Of a stretch of 40,644 nucleotides of DNA, positions 33,860 to 40,644 are shown piece by piece. Position numbers and translations under genes: made by a program. The first letter of the stretch is position 1; each line of letters begins with the position of its first letter. This stretch comes from Sulfurovum sp. GTDB taxonomy: Bacteria > Campylobacterota > Campylobacteria > Campylobacterales > Sulfurovaceae. The notes beneath the pieces were generated by a model. The model worked only from the letters and a program-made list of their open reading frames with translations. It did no database searches and was not told where the DNA came from. The stretch covers positions 1,518 through 42,161 of the forward strand of contig NVUY01000005.1 in the NCBI GenBank assembly GCA_002733215.1, in the 5' to 3' direction.

Positions 33860-33917
33860 GGTCGGTTTACCGACCATACTATACTTATGCCAGCAGTGGT
33901 CGGAAAACCGACCCTAC
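33856..33917. repeat. REP-like doublet D (two inverted palindromes)
   Basis: Stems GGTCGGT (33860-33866) with ACCGACC (33869-33875), and GGTCGG (33898-33903) with CCGACC (33908-33913), in opposite orientation. The outer ends GTAGGGTCGG (33856-33865) and CCGACCCTAC (33908-33917) are exact inverted repeats. The GTAGGGT end is shared with doublet A. The left end supplies the Sir2 stop codon. No T-tract follows. Confidence 0.82.
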
Positions 33918-33962
33918 ATTTAGGTTTTTAATACAAGTGAACTTATAAGGGAAGATAAAAAT

Positions 33963-34538
33963 ATGCGCTGCTACTCATGTTCAAAACTAAGTTTCAAGAT
34001 CATTTGTAAAATCTGCATAAGTCAGCTTTTTACCTCTAACATGAGTACACGTACAGTGGGTACATTGGATGTCATAAGCTTCTTCAAATACTCTTCATTG
34101 GAAACATTGCTGCACAGCAAACACAAACCTGAAGGCTACCGCATTTACAAAGCTTTAGCCCAAATGACCATGAAACCGTTCATAGAAGAGTTTGTAGAGT
34201 CTGATGACAGAGACATCTACATCGTAGGTATAGATGAATATGTTAAAAGCGGCTACGCCCATGTCGCACTGCTCAGCAGAGCGATGAAAACCAAGACCTC
34301 TTTTCCTCTGCACAGCTCTCTCATGGCAAAAAACAGGGTGAAGTATTCGGGTAAAAGTTTGCAGTTTCGTTTGGAGAATCCAAGAGATTTTGTCTATAAA
34401 GGCAAAGCAGGTGTAGATGTGATACTCGTAGATGACATCATTACCACAGGTATCACACTGCAAGAAGCACAAAAGGTTTTAATATCACATGGTGTGAATG
34501 TACTTTTTGCTTTGACTTTGGCAGATGTTGAAGAGTAG
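33963..34538 (+). CDS. ComF-family phosphoribosyltransferase-like protein
   Basis: 191 residues. An N-terminal zinc ribbon has Cys3, Cys6, Cys15 and Cys18 (MRCYSCSKLSFKIICKICIS). The PRTase fold follows, with SSLETLLHSKHKPEGYRIYKALAQ, AKNRVKYSGKSLQFRLENPRDF (the ComF-type substrate region) and the PRPP loop VILVDDIITTGITLQEA near 155. ComF takes part in DNA uptake in competent bacteria. AAGGGAAGA precedes the ATG. Other competence genes are not in the window. Confidence 0.85.
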   Translation: MRCYSCSKLSFKIICKICISQLFTSNMSTRTVGTLDVISFFKYSSLETLLHSKHKPEGYRIYKALAQMTMKPFIEEFVESDDRDIYIVGIDEYVKSGYAHVALLSRAMKTKTSFPLHSSLMAKNRVKYSGKSLQFRLENPRDFVYKGKAGVDVILVDDIITTGITLQEAQKVLISHGVNVLFALTLADVEE

Positions 34539-34563
34539 GTATAATATGTCATAGGAGTTTAGT

Positions 34564-35271
34564 ATGACGACATCCATATACACTATCTCACTGTTAAATC
34601 TTTTTTGGGTGATGATCCCCGTTGCGATAGTCATCGTGATCTATATGCGTTGGACGCAGGATAGAACAACACTTTTTTATGCACTCTTCAGGATGCTCGT
34701 ACAATTGATACTGATAGGGTATGTGTTAACGTATATCTTTTCTTCCGATTCATCATATTTGATAATATTAATACTCTCTGTTATGCTTGTTGCTGCTTCC
34801 GTTATCGCTTTACGACCCTTGAATAAAAAGAATAAAAACCTCTATCTCTACTCGTTTATCTCTATTCTTCTTGGAAGTATTTTTACACTGATTATGGTTG
34901 TTTTTGGTGTTCTTGACTTAAATCCCTGGTATGAACCTCGCTTTCTTATTCCGCTTGCAGGAATGATATTTGCAAACTCTATGAATGCAGTGAGCATTTC
35001 TGCAGAGAGATTTGAAAATGAGAGTGAAAGAGGGTATGACTATAGGGAAGCAAGAGCAACATCATATAAAGCAGCACTTATCCCGATCATCAATTCACTT
35101 TTTGCAGTAGGATTGGTCTCTCTGCCCGGGATGATGACAGGGCAGATACTTTCAGGCATTGATCCCTTGATAGCCGTGCGCTACCAAATGATGGTCATGC
35201 TAATGATCCTGGGTTCTGCGGGTATCTCTGTAGCGATCTATCTGTTACTTTTGAAAAAAGATAAAATTTGA
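34564..35271 (+). CDS. fetB: FetB-like ABC transporter permease (UPF0014)
   Basis: 235 residues, about six to seven TM helices. The conserved core is ARATSYKAALIPIINSLFAVGLVSLPGMMTGQILSG, then DPLIAVRYQMMVMLMILGSAGIS, the UPF0014/FetB signature. In enterobacteria FetB pairs with the ATPase FetA to export iron. No FetA-like ATPase is in the window: upstream is comF and downstream an antisense hypothetical gene whose stop touches the fetB stop. AGGAG supports the ATG. Confidence 0.87.
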   Translation: MTTSIYTISLLNLFWVMIPVAIVIVIYMRWTQDRTTLFYALFRMLVQLILIGYVLTYIFSSDSSYLIILILSVMLVAASVIALRPLNKKNKNLYLYSFISILLGSIFTLIMVVFGVLDLNPWYEPRFLIPLAGMIFANSMNAVSISAERFENESERGYDYREARATSYKAALIPIINSLFAVGLVSLPGMMTGQILSGIDPLIAVRYQMMVMLMILGSAGISVAIYLLLLKKDKI

Positions 35272-35697
35272 CTAACTTTTCATTTTTCTAAATAAATGAT
35301 ATTCTCCATTCCCCATAGCATTTTCGACCATAATATCAGGCATTAGATTTGCATTTATCCAGCCACCGGCAGGACTCATCATTTCTAATTTATCTTCGTA
35401 TCTAAATTCCTTAATATCATTTTTCTGTAGTGTTTTTCTCCCCTGTTTGGTATCGAGGTCATCAAAATTTATTTCATGTTTATAATATATGGTTTTAGTA
35501 CAAACATTAATATCTTGGCACCAATTAGGTTTACCATCTTCCGTATAATGCACTCTTTGTCCATTGTCATATTCAACTTCAAATATATAGTAACCCTTCA
35601 ATCTAAGAGAATTAGTTAATACAAAAATAACTTTACCCAAACCAAATACAATTGAGTACATCTCATCATTTAGTTTTATGTCTGAAAATTTGTTCAT
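35272..35697 (-). CDS. Unrecognised 141-residue protein
   Basis: Soluble, no signal peptide. The N-terminal half is strand-rich and could be a small barrel (EMYSIVFGLGKVIFVL, YYIFEVEYDNGQRVHYTEDGKPNWC); the second half is charged (DDLDTKQGRKTLQKND) and ends GEYHLFRKMKS. GLGKV with EVEYDNGQRVHYTEDGK recalls small chromatin- or RNA-binding barrel folds, without a firm match. AAGGATA-type site precedes the ATG. It converges with fetB with zero gap and is AT-rich, as are the genes to its right. Confidence 0.62.
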   Translation of the reverse strand: MNKFSDIKLNDEMYSIVFGLGKVIFVLTNSLRLKGYYIFEVEYDNGQRVHYTEDGKPNWCQDINVCTKTIYYKHEINFDDLDTKQGRKTLQKNDIKEFRYEDKLEMMSPAGGWINANLMPDIMVENAMGNGEYHLFRKMKS

Positions 35698-35984
35698 GAT
35701 ATATCCTTCAATAGTTTCTTATGAAATTCTGTATATGAAAGTATAGCAATATAAAAATATTTTATGCATGTTGTTTTGATTGAAATTCAAGCATTTTATT
35801 TGCTCCCCCCCATGCAACAGGCTAACAAGAAAAAGCTTTTTTATTCCAATCATTGCATTTATATCTCTGTTTTTTTTCAGATTAGAATATATTTAATATT
35901 ATATATAATTATATTTGTTATAATCATGTATAATATATATACAAACATTGAACTGTGTATTATTTTGTAAAAACAAGGAAATTA
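35698..35984. other. AT-rich spacer with no gene seen
   Basis: 287 bases between divergent genes, very AT-rich, with long runs of A/T near 35880-35950. A C-run (CCCCCCC) lies near 35806 and AAAAAGCTTTTT-type symmetry near 35833. A plus-strand frame from 35764 is composition-driven and not credited. Promoters for both flanking genes must lie here, but several TATAAT-like strings make the choice arbitrary. Confidence 0.5.
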
Positions 35985-37250
35985 ATGAAGCATCTCATTA
36001 TTAAAACAATAGAAAAGTACGCAAGGTACAAAATAGAGCAAAATTTAAATTTAGAGTATAGAGAGCATACGCTTTATCCTGTAGCAGAGAAAGACAAGAA
36101 ATACTTATTGTATTTACATATTCCTTTTTGTAAAGTTTTTTGTCCTTATTGCTCATTTCATAAATATAGTTTTGAAGAAGAAAAAGCTAGAGAATACTTT
36201 GGAATATTGAGAAAAGAGATTCGCTTAGCAAAAGAAAAAGGTTTTGAATTTTCTTCAGTATACATAGGTGGAGGAACACCCACTATACTCCCTGAGGAGT
36301 TGGCAGAGACCATTGATCTGTGTAGAGAACTGTTTGACATTAAAGAGCTATCTTGCGAAGCTGATCCAGACATTAGTGATGAGTTGATTGAGTTGCTAAA
36401 AGACAGAGTAGATAGACTGTCAGTAGGGATTCAGTCCTTAGATGATAAGCGACTTGCACAAACTAAAAGATGTGAGAAATTTGGAACAGCCCAAGAACAA
36501 ATGGATAATATTAAAAAGCTTATCGAGAACTTTAAAATTGTGAATTGTGATCTTATCTTTAATTTTCCAGATCAGACTAAAGAAGATGTTTTGGAAGACA
36601 TTAGAAAACTTAAAGAGCTTTCACCTCAACAAATTTCTATGTATCCGTTGATGTATTCTCCTTCTGTGAAAAAAGACATAGAAAAAAATATGGGAGAGAT
36701 AGCAAATACAAAAGAGTATGAACTCTACAAAGTGATTATGGATGAATTAAGTCAAGGATATGTACAAAATACATGTTGGGCTTTCTCGAAAGAGGGCATT
36801 ACGCTTATTGATGAATATGTGGTTGATCATGATGAGTATCTTGGTCTTGGGTCTGGTGCATTTGGTTTTATAAATGAGACATTGTACATCAACACCTTTG
36901 CACTGGATGAATATAAAAAAACAGTAGACAGTGGACAGTTTTCTACTGCCAGATATAAAAAGTATACTAAAAAAGAAATTTTGAATTACAGATTAATGGT
37001 TGAAATGTTTGGTTTTTCTTTCTCTATGGACAAACTTGTAAAGAAATATGGAAAAAGTGCCAAACGAACCCTTATGTTAAAGACATTTTTATTTAGAATC
37101 TTTAAAATAGCAGACAAAGACCAAAACTTGACCGTCTTCGGTAAATATATATTTTTAATTTTTATGAAAGAATTTTATATTGGTATGGATTTAGTGAGAG
37201 AAACATCACGTAAAGGCATCGATCGTTTTGGTTTTGTAAAAAAAATGTAG
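35985..37250 (+). CDS. HemN/HemW-like radical SAM protein
   Basis: 421 residues. Radical SAM motif with Cys49, Cys53 and Cys56 (HIPFCKVFCPYCSFH), then YIGGGTPT, LSCEADPD, LSVGIQSLDDKRL and CDLIFNFPDQT, the HemN/HemW order. A C-terminal winged-helix-like HemN_C region covers about 325-410. The family includes coproporphyrinogen III dehydrogenases and heme chaperones; the first 35 residues are unlike either, so the exact activity is open. ATG 35985 has AAGGAAATTA upstream, while the frame opened at 35955 does not. Notably AT-rich (one 60-base line near 36181 is 30% GC). Followed after 18 bases by mrp. Confidence 0.8.
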   Translation: MKHLIIKTIEKYARYKIEQNLNLEYREHTLYPVAEKDKKYLLYLHIPFCKVFCPYCSFHKYSFEEEKAREYFGILRKEIRLAKEKGFEFSSVYIGGGTPTILPEELAETIDLCRELFDIKELSCEADPDISDELIELLKDRVDRLSVGIQSLDDKRLAQTKRCEKFGTAQEQMDNIKKLIENFKIVNCDLIFNFPDQTKEDVLEDIRKLKELSPQQISMYPLMYSPSVKKDIEKNMGEIANTKEYELYKVIMDELSQGYVQNTCWAFSKEGITLIDEYVVDHDEYLGLGSGAFGFINETLYINTFALDEYKKTVDSGQFSTARYKKYTKKEILNYRLMVEMFGFSFSMDKLVKKYGKSAKRTLMLKTFLFRIFKIADKDQNLTVFGKYIFLIFMKEFYIGMDLVRETSRKGIDRFGFVKKM

Positions 37251-37268
37251 TTAATAAAAAGAAGAGAA

Positions 37269-38354
37269 ATGATAAATAAAACGCAAATTGAAGAAAAACT
37301 GGTTCAGGTTATTTACCCTGGTTTTAAAAAGAATATTATGGATTTTGATTTTGTCAAAGAGATTAGCATATCTGCCGATAAAATATCGCTAGAGTTGGAT
37401 ATACCCTCTTCGGCACCTACGATAGAGCAGAAACTTAGAATTGAGATTCAAAAAAGACTCTCTTTTTTAGGGAATTATGAAATAGAAGTCAACATCAAAA
37501 AGCCAAAGCTACCAAGAGAAACAAGTTCTCATGGAAAGAATGTACTGCCAACAGTCCATAATTTTGTTATGGTAAGTTCTGGTAAAGGTGGTGTGGGTAA
37601 ATCAACAACTACGGTGAACATTGCCATCGCACTTGCACAACAAGGCAAAAGGGTAGGGTTGCTTGATGCAGATATTTACGGACCAAACATACCAAGAATG
37701 ATGGGTATTGAGGATCAGCAACCCATATTTTTAGGAAAAACCATTAAGCCTATTATGGCTCATGATATCAAAGTGATGTCTATTGGCTCACTTGTAGAGC
37801 GTGGTGCTTCACTCATATGGAAAGGTGCTATGGTTACACAAGCCATTGAACAATTACTAGAAGACATTGAGTGGGGAGATCTTGATGTGCTTCTTTTTGA
37901 TATGCCTCCTGGCACAGGGGATGCACAACTCGCCCTTGCCCAAAGCCTTCCTGTAACCGCAGGTATCTGCGTCACAACACCACAAAAAGTAGCACTTGAT
38001 GACACTGTACGAAGTATGGATATGTTTACTCAACTGCATATACCCATTGCTGGAATTGTAGAAAATATGAGTGGCTTCATCTGCCCGGAGACTGGCAAGG
38101 AGTACAACATCTTTGGAAAAGGTACTACGCAGCCTTTAGCTGATGCATATAGTACAGAAATTTTAGGAGAGATACCTATCGAGCCTGCTATTAGAGAAGG
38201 TGGAGATAATGGTTTACCTATTACTGTATTGGCACCAGAGTGTGAAACATCGAAACGTTATCAGGAAATCTCTAAAAAGTTGTGGCAAAGTATTTTGAAA
38301 GTGAATGAAGAGGGTGGTGTGAGTAATGATAAGATACAGCCTTCTGTATTTTAA
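37269..38354 (+). CDS. mrp: Mrp/ApbC-family iron-sulfur carrier ATPase
   Basis: 361 residues. An N-terminal MIP18/DUF59-like domain (about 1-80) precedes the P-loop ATPase with the deviant Walker A SSGKGGVGKSTT near 103-114, DADIYGPNIPRMMG, and DMPPGTGDAQL. The C-terminal region carries SGFICPETGKEYNIFG, where a single CP-type Cys appears; Nbp35/ApbC proteins typically use a CxxC for cluster bridging and a second Cys was not seen in that place. Role: delivery of Fe-S clusters. It pairs with the HemN-like radical SAM gene and converges on the Psr operon, both needing clusters. Confidence 0.87.
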   Translation: MINKTQIEEKLVQVIYPGFKKNIMDFDFVKEISISADKISLELDIPSSAPTIEQKLRIEIQKRLSFLGNYEIEVNIKKPKLPRETSSHGKNVLPTVHNFVMVSSGKGGVGKSTTTVNIAIALAQQGKRVGLLDADIYGPNIPRMMGIEDQQPIFLGKTIKPIMAHDIKVMSIGSLVERGASLIWKGAMVTQAIEQLLEDIEWGDLDVLLFDMPPGTGDAQLALAQSLPVTAGICVTTPQKVALDDTVRSMDMFTQLHIPIAGIVENMSGFICPETGKEYNIFGKGTTQPLADAYSTEILGEIPIEPAIREGGDNGLPITVLAPECETSKRYQEISKKLWQSILKVNEEGGVSNDKIQPSVF

Positions 38355-38370
38355 GTAGTTGTGTGGCACA

Positions 38371-38401
38371 CACTCTTTCTAGTGAAAGGCTAAAAAGAGT
38401 G
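38371..38401. terminator. Bidirectional terminator candidate between mrp and psrC
   Basis: CACTCTTT (38371-38378) and AAAGAGTG (38394-38401) are exact inverted repeats between converging genes. TTTTTT-rich sequence lies beyond on the plus strand near 38420. Loop about 15 bases. Confidence 0.5.
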
Positions 38402-38414
38402 ATGAGAGAGAAAA

Positions 38415-39629
38415 TTAATTTTTTTCTGTCGCAAGTTTTTTACTGAGCCCTTTATTTTTTTCTGCATTAAGTTCTTTCCACAAGAAAGAGGAAATAAAAT
38501 ATAAGAATATAGCTACACCTACTCCACCCATAGTAAGTGAAAACTCAGCTATAGAAGGTACATAATGGAAGGAAGGTACAACAGCTTCTTGATACTCCGT
38601 AACTTTAACAGCTTTTTTAGGAATATACTGTAGGCCCTCTGAAAGATTATATCTTGACATCATCATACCCCACAGTACAAAAAGTGCAATGTACCCTTGT
38701 AGACGAACTACACTCTCTTTAGAAGCAAACAAAATAACAGCAAGTGGAAGTAAAAGACCTAAGGTCAATTCATGTAAGAGGAAATTACTTGTTGAAAACA
38801 TATCTGTTATAGATTTTGTTAATCCATACTCACTACTATATATTCCGACTAAAAAGCGTGTAAAATACATCACAAGTAAAATAGCAATGATAATAGCCGA
38901 AAATTTACCAAGAACTCTTAGGGCTTCCTTCTCCTCTTCATTATTGCCATCTGAAACCCAATAGACAAAAGAAAGAACAAAAACTCCTGCAAGAAGTGCT
39001 GTAAGGAAAAACTGTGTCGGATAAAATGATCCTGCAGCAAATGGAATCACATATAAAAGACCAAAAATAGATCCAGCAGTTAAGATGGATCCTACTGCTG
39101 AAAAGAGTGTTCCAATCGCAAATATTTTTACTTTAGAGGGGCTATCTTTCCATGCAAAGAAGAGTGTCATAACAGAGAAAAACATAAACAATGGATAAAA
39201 AATCCCCAAGTATAAAAGTGCTGATGTAACATTCCCACTTAGCACAATATAAATTACCATTGTAATAGGGTGACCTATCTCAAAAATAAAAATCGCAAAA
39301 CCAGCGAAGAGTGAAACAAGTCCCCATAGTATTGCTCTGTAGGCAAATGGCTTCACTGCTTTTACATCAAAAACAATTGCCCCTGCACCTATCATCCCCA
39401 GACCCATAGAGAGGGCTACAAAAAATTCATAAGACATCATCAAGAGACCCCAAGGATGTTCTCTACTAAGATTATAACTCTCATGACCTTCTGTAAAAAA
39501 TGCATAGACACCTACAAGCCAAAATGCCATAAAAGCAGAGGCTAGAAGAAGCAAGGTTATTTTTTTGATATTTAACTGACTTTTTATATTTTGCATTGAT
39601 GTATCAATGTCAATATTCATTATTTTCAT
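38415..39629 (-). CDS. psrC: NrfD/PsrC-family membrane subunit of a molybdoenzyme
   Basis: 404 residues, about 9-10 TM helices (VYAFFTEG, LLMMSYEFFVALSMGLGMIGAG, AILWGLVSLFAGFAIFIFEIGHP, and others). GWxxS-free NrfD pattern, with the His/Glu pair in FEIGHP typical of quinone-reactive NrfD/PsrC subunits. It should link the menaquinone pool to the iron-sulfur subunit encoded upstream. The start at 39629 is chosen because AAGGAG is five to seven bases before it; the longer frame begins inside the spacer to psrB. Last gene of the psrABC order. Confidence 0.87.
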   Translation of the reverse strand: MKIMNIDIDTSMQNIKSQLNIKKITLLLLASAFMAFWLVGVYAFFTEGHESYNLSREHPWGLLMMSYEFFVALSMGLGMIGAGAIVFDVKAVKPFAYRAILWGLVSLFAGFAIFIFEIGHPITMVIYIVLSGNVTSALLYLGIFYPLFMFFSVMTLFFAWKDSPSKVKIFAIGTLFSAVGSILTAGSIFGLLYVIPFAAGSFYPTQFFLTALLAGVFVLSFVYWVSDGNNEEEKEALRVLGKFSAIIIAILLVMYFTRFLVGIYSSEYGLTKSITDMFSTSNFLLHELTLGLLLPLAVILFASKESVVRLQGYIALFVLWGMMMSRYNLSEGLQYIPKKAVKVTEYQEAVVPSFHYVPSIAEFSLTMGGVGVAIFLYFISSFLWKELNAEKNKGLSKKLATEKN

Positions 39630-39639
39630 TCTTTTCTCC

Positions 39640-40206
39640 TTATAGCAAATAGAATAATTTTGGTTTAGCACCGAGTTCGACTTTCATTTGCTTATAATCT
39701 CTTGTTCTAAGCAACTTACTTATTTCACTGTTAGGGTCATCCAAATCGCCAAAAGTTCTCACTTTTGTTGGACAAGTACTTTGGCACGCTGTGGTTGTTT
39801 CACCTCTTGCTAGTCGTGTGTCACTACAGAAGTTACATTTGTCAACAATATGTTGTTCTTTGTCAATATATCTTGCATCGTAAGGACAAGCGGTCATACA
39901 GTATGTACAAAGAATACATTTTTCTGCATCTACCCTAACGACACCATTATCATCAGTGTAAGTTGCTTGCGTAGGGCATACTTTTTCACATGCTGCATCT
40001 TCACAGTGTTGGCACTGACTAGGCTCAAATTCGCTGTTTGCCATACTCAAGAAAGGAAATTCTCCTTCTATCTCTTTTGTTCCTACCCAAATTCGGTAGC
40101 TATCGGCACCCATAGGTGTACCGTTTTCCTCTTTACATGCACTTTCACATGCTTTGCAGTTGATACAATTTTTGTAATCAAGTGCCATTCCATAATTCGC
40201 CATCAT
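39640..40206 (-). CDS. psrB: Four-cluster ferredoxin subunit (PsrB/NrfC/DmsB type)
   Basis: 188 residues, four [4Fe-4S] binding sets: CINCKACESACKEENG, CQHCEDAACEKVCPTQAT, CILCTYCMTACPYDARYI, and CNFCSDTRLARGETTTACQSTCPT. Sixteen cysteines are visible. It passes electrons between the membrane subunit and the molybdenum subunit. GTAAGGAGA lies before the ATG at 40206, and the start overlaps the end of the psrA-like gene by four bases, so all three are coupled. Confidence 0.92.
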   Translation of the reverse strand: MMANYGMALDYKNCINCKACESACKEENGTPMGADSYRIWVGTKEIEGEFPFLSMANSEFEPSQCQHCEDAACEKVCPTQATYTDDNGVVRVDAEKCILCTYCMTACPYDARYIDKEQHIVDKCNFCSDTRLARGETTTACQSTCPTKVRTFGDLDDPNSEISKLLRTRDYKQMKVELGAKPKLFYLL

Positions 40207-40644
40207 ATTCTCCTTACATCTACAATAGTTTCATGCATTGCTGCAGAACCAAAATCTTTTTCATAATGATCTTCTATAATCATATTGTCATTAGCACCAC
40301 GATGATGTGCTAGGGTTAGGTCGCTTGATTCTGACCCAAATCCATGTATAAAAAAGAGTACATTTGGACCTATTTTTTCTGTAGGATAGGCTTTTATTTG
40401 TATGGCACCTATGCTACTTTTTACCTCTACGTCATCACCAAATTTAATGCCTTTTTCAGTTGCCACACGCTTGTTTATCCATAGATAGTTTTCATCCATG
40501 AGGTCTAAAAGTAGTGCGTTGTTTGAGGTACCACTTTGTGTAAACTGTCCATGGCGTCCTGTAATAAATCTAAATCTTCCTTCTGGCGTTGGCTTATAGA
40601 GCTCACTTCGCCATGTTGGCATAGGATCTACACCTTTTTTCTCA
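40203..40644 (-). CDS. psrA: Molybdopterin oxidoreductase catalytic subunit, C-terminal part (PsrA/PhsA-like)
   Basis: The frame is open to the right edge, so the start and most of the protein lie outside. About 146 C-terminal residues are visible: GVDPMPTWRSELYKPTPEGRFRFITGR, the molybdopterin dinucleotide-binding fold with NALLLDLMDENYLWINKRVATEKGI, GDDVEVKSSIGAIQIKAYPTEKIGPNVLFFIHGFG, and LAHHRGANDNMII. This is the tail of the DMSO-reductase family; the three-gene order with PsrB- and PsrC-like subunits points to polysulfide or thiosulfate reductase. Which sulfur substrate cannot be told. Confidence 0.85.
   Translation of the reverse strand, partial: EKKGVDPMPTWRSELYKPTPEGRFRFITGRHGQFTQSGTSNNALLLDLMDENYLWINKRVATEKGIKFGDDVEVKSSIGAIQIKAYPTEKIGPNVLFFIHGFGSESSDLTLAHHRGANDNMIIEDHYEKDFGSAAMHETIVDVRRI

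Noticed and set aside
35764..35970. 68-codon frame in the AT-rich spacer
   Set aside because: Translation is a run of Ile/Tyr/Leu driven by AT content, with no ribosome site.

Overview
The window reads as a chromosomal segment of a sulfur-metabolising Campylobacterota (epsilonproteobacterium) of the Sulfurovum/Sulfurimonas type. This is inferred from gene order (aroQ-pepQ-folK-flhF), protein style, compact AT-rich coding, and a PsrABC-type molybdoenzyme operon at the right edge. No tRNA, rRNA, CRISPR array or complete insertion sequence was seen.

Layout. 1-336: 3' end of an integron integrase. 415-5717: plus-strand housekeeping run (aroQ, M24 peptidase, folK, flhF, a SpoA-like gene, mnmA, a periplasmic DsrE-like gene). 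5747-7000: L,D-transpeptidase on the minus strand. 7114-9650: proton-channel motor pair (MotA/TolQ-like and OmpA/MotB-like) with an overlapping 51-residue ORF. 9709-11844: metalloprotease-like lipoprotein and secreted partner. 11954-13222: murA (minus). 13466-16529: two unrecognised genes and a UvrD/Rep helicase. 16526-20573 (minus): DUF2062 protein, then a tight NlpC/P60, CatB-like acetyltransferase, rsmD, NYN-LOTUS operon. 20711-24366: prs, lepA, a NifX-like gene and a CopD-like membrane gene. 24380-27933 (minus): von Willebrand A protein, TPR/PEGA protein and Na+/H+ antiporter. 28110-30746: AmmeMemoRadiSam-type radical SAM enzyme, pcm and a secreted protein. 30861-32895 (minus): AT-rich accessory patch with a membrane protein, a gene remnant, a Tyr/Arg-rich secreted protein and a DUF5329 protein. 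33038-35271: Sir2, ComF-like, FetB. 35272-40644: AT-richer block with a hypothetical gene, HemN-like and Mrp genes, and a convergent PsrA-PsrB-PsrC operon.

The strongest unexplained structure is a set of four paired, inverted palindromic repeats of four different sequences (1950-2017, 11841-11915, 21661-21732, 33856-33917). They look like REP doublets (BIME-like elements mobilised by RAYT/TnpA_REP nucleases). In three of the four, the outer TAGGG end of the element is itself the stop codon of the preceding gene. The best candidate for an undescribed protein system is the 7114-9650 motor module with its small overlapping ORF. A second theme is flagellar-type parts (FlhF, SpoA-like protein, stator-like pair) with no flagellar structural genes in view.

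All calls come from reading the sequence and recalled family features; nothing was searched in a database.
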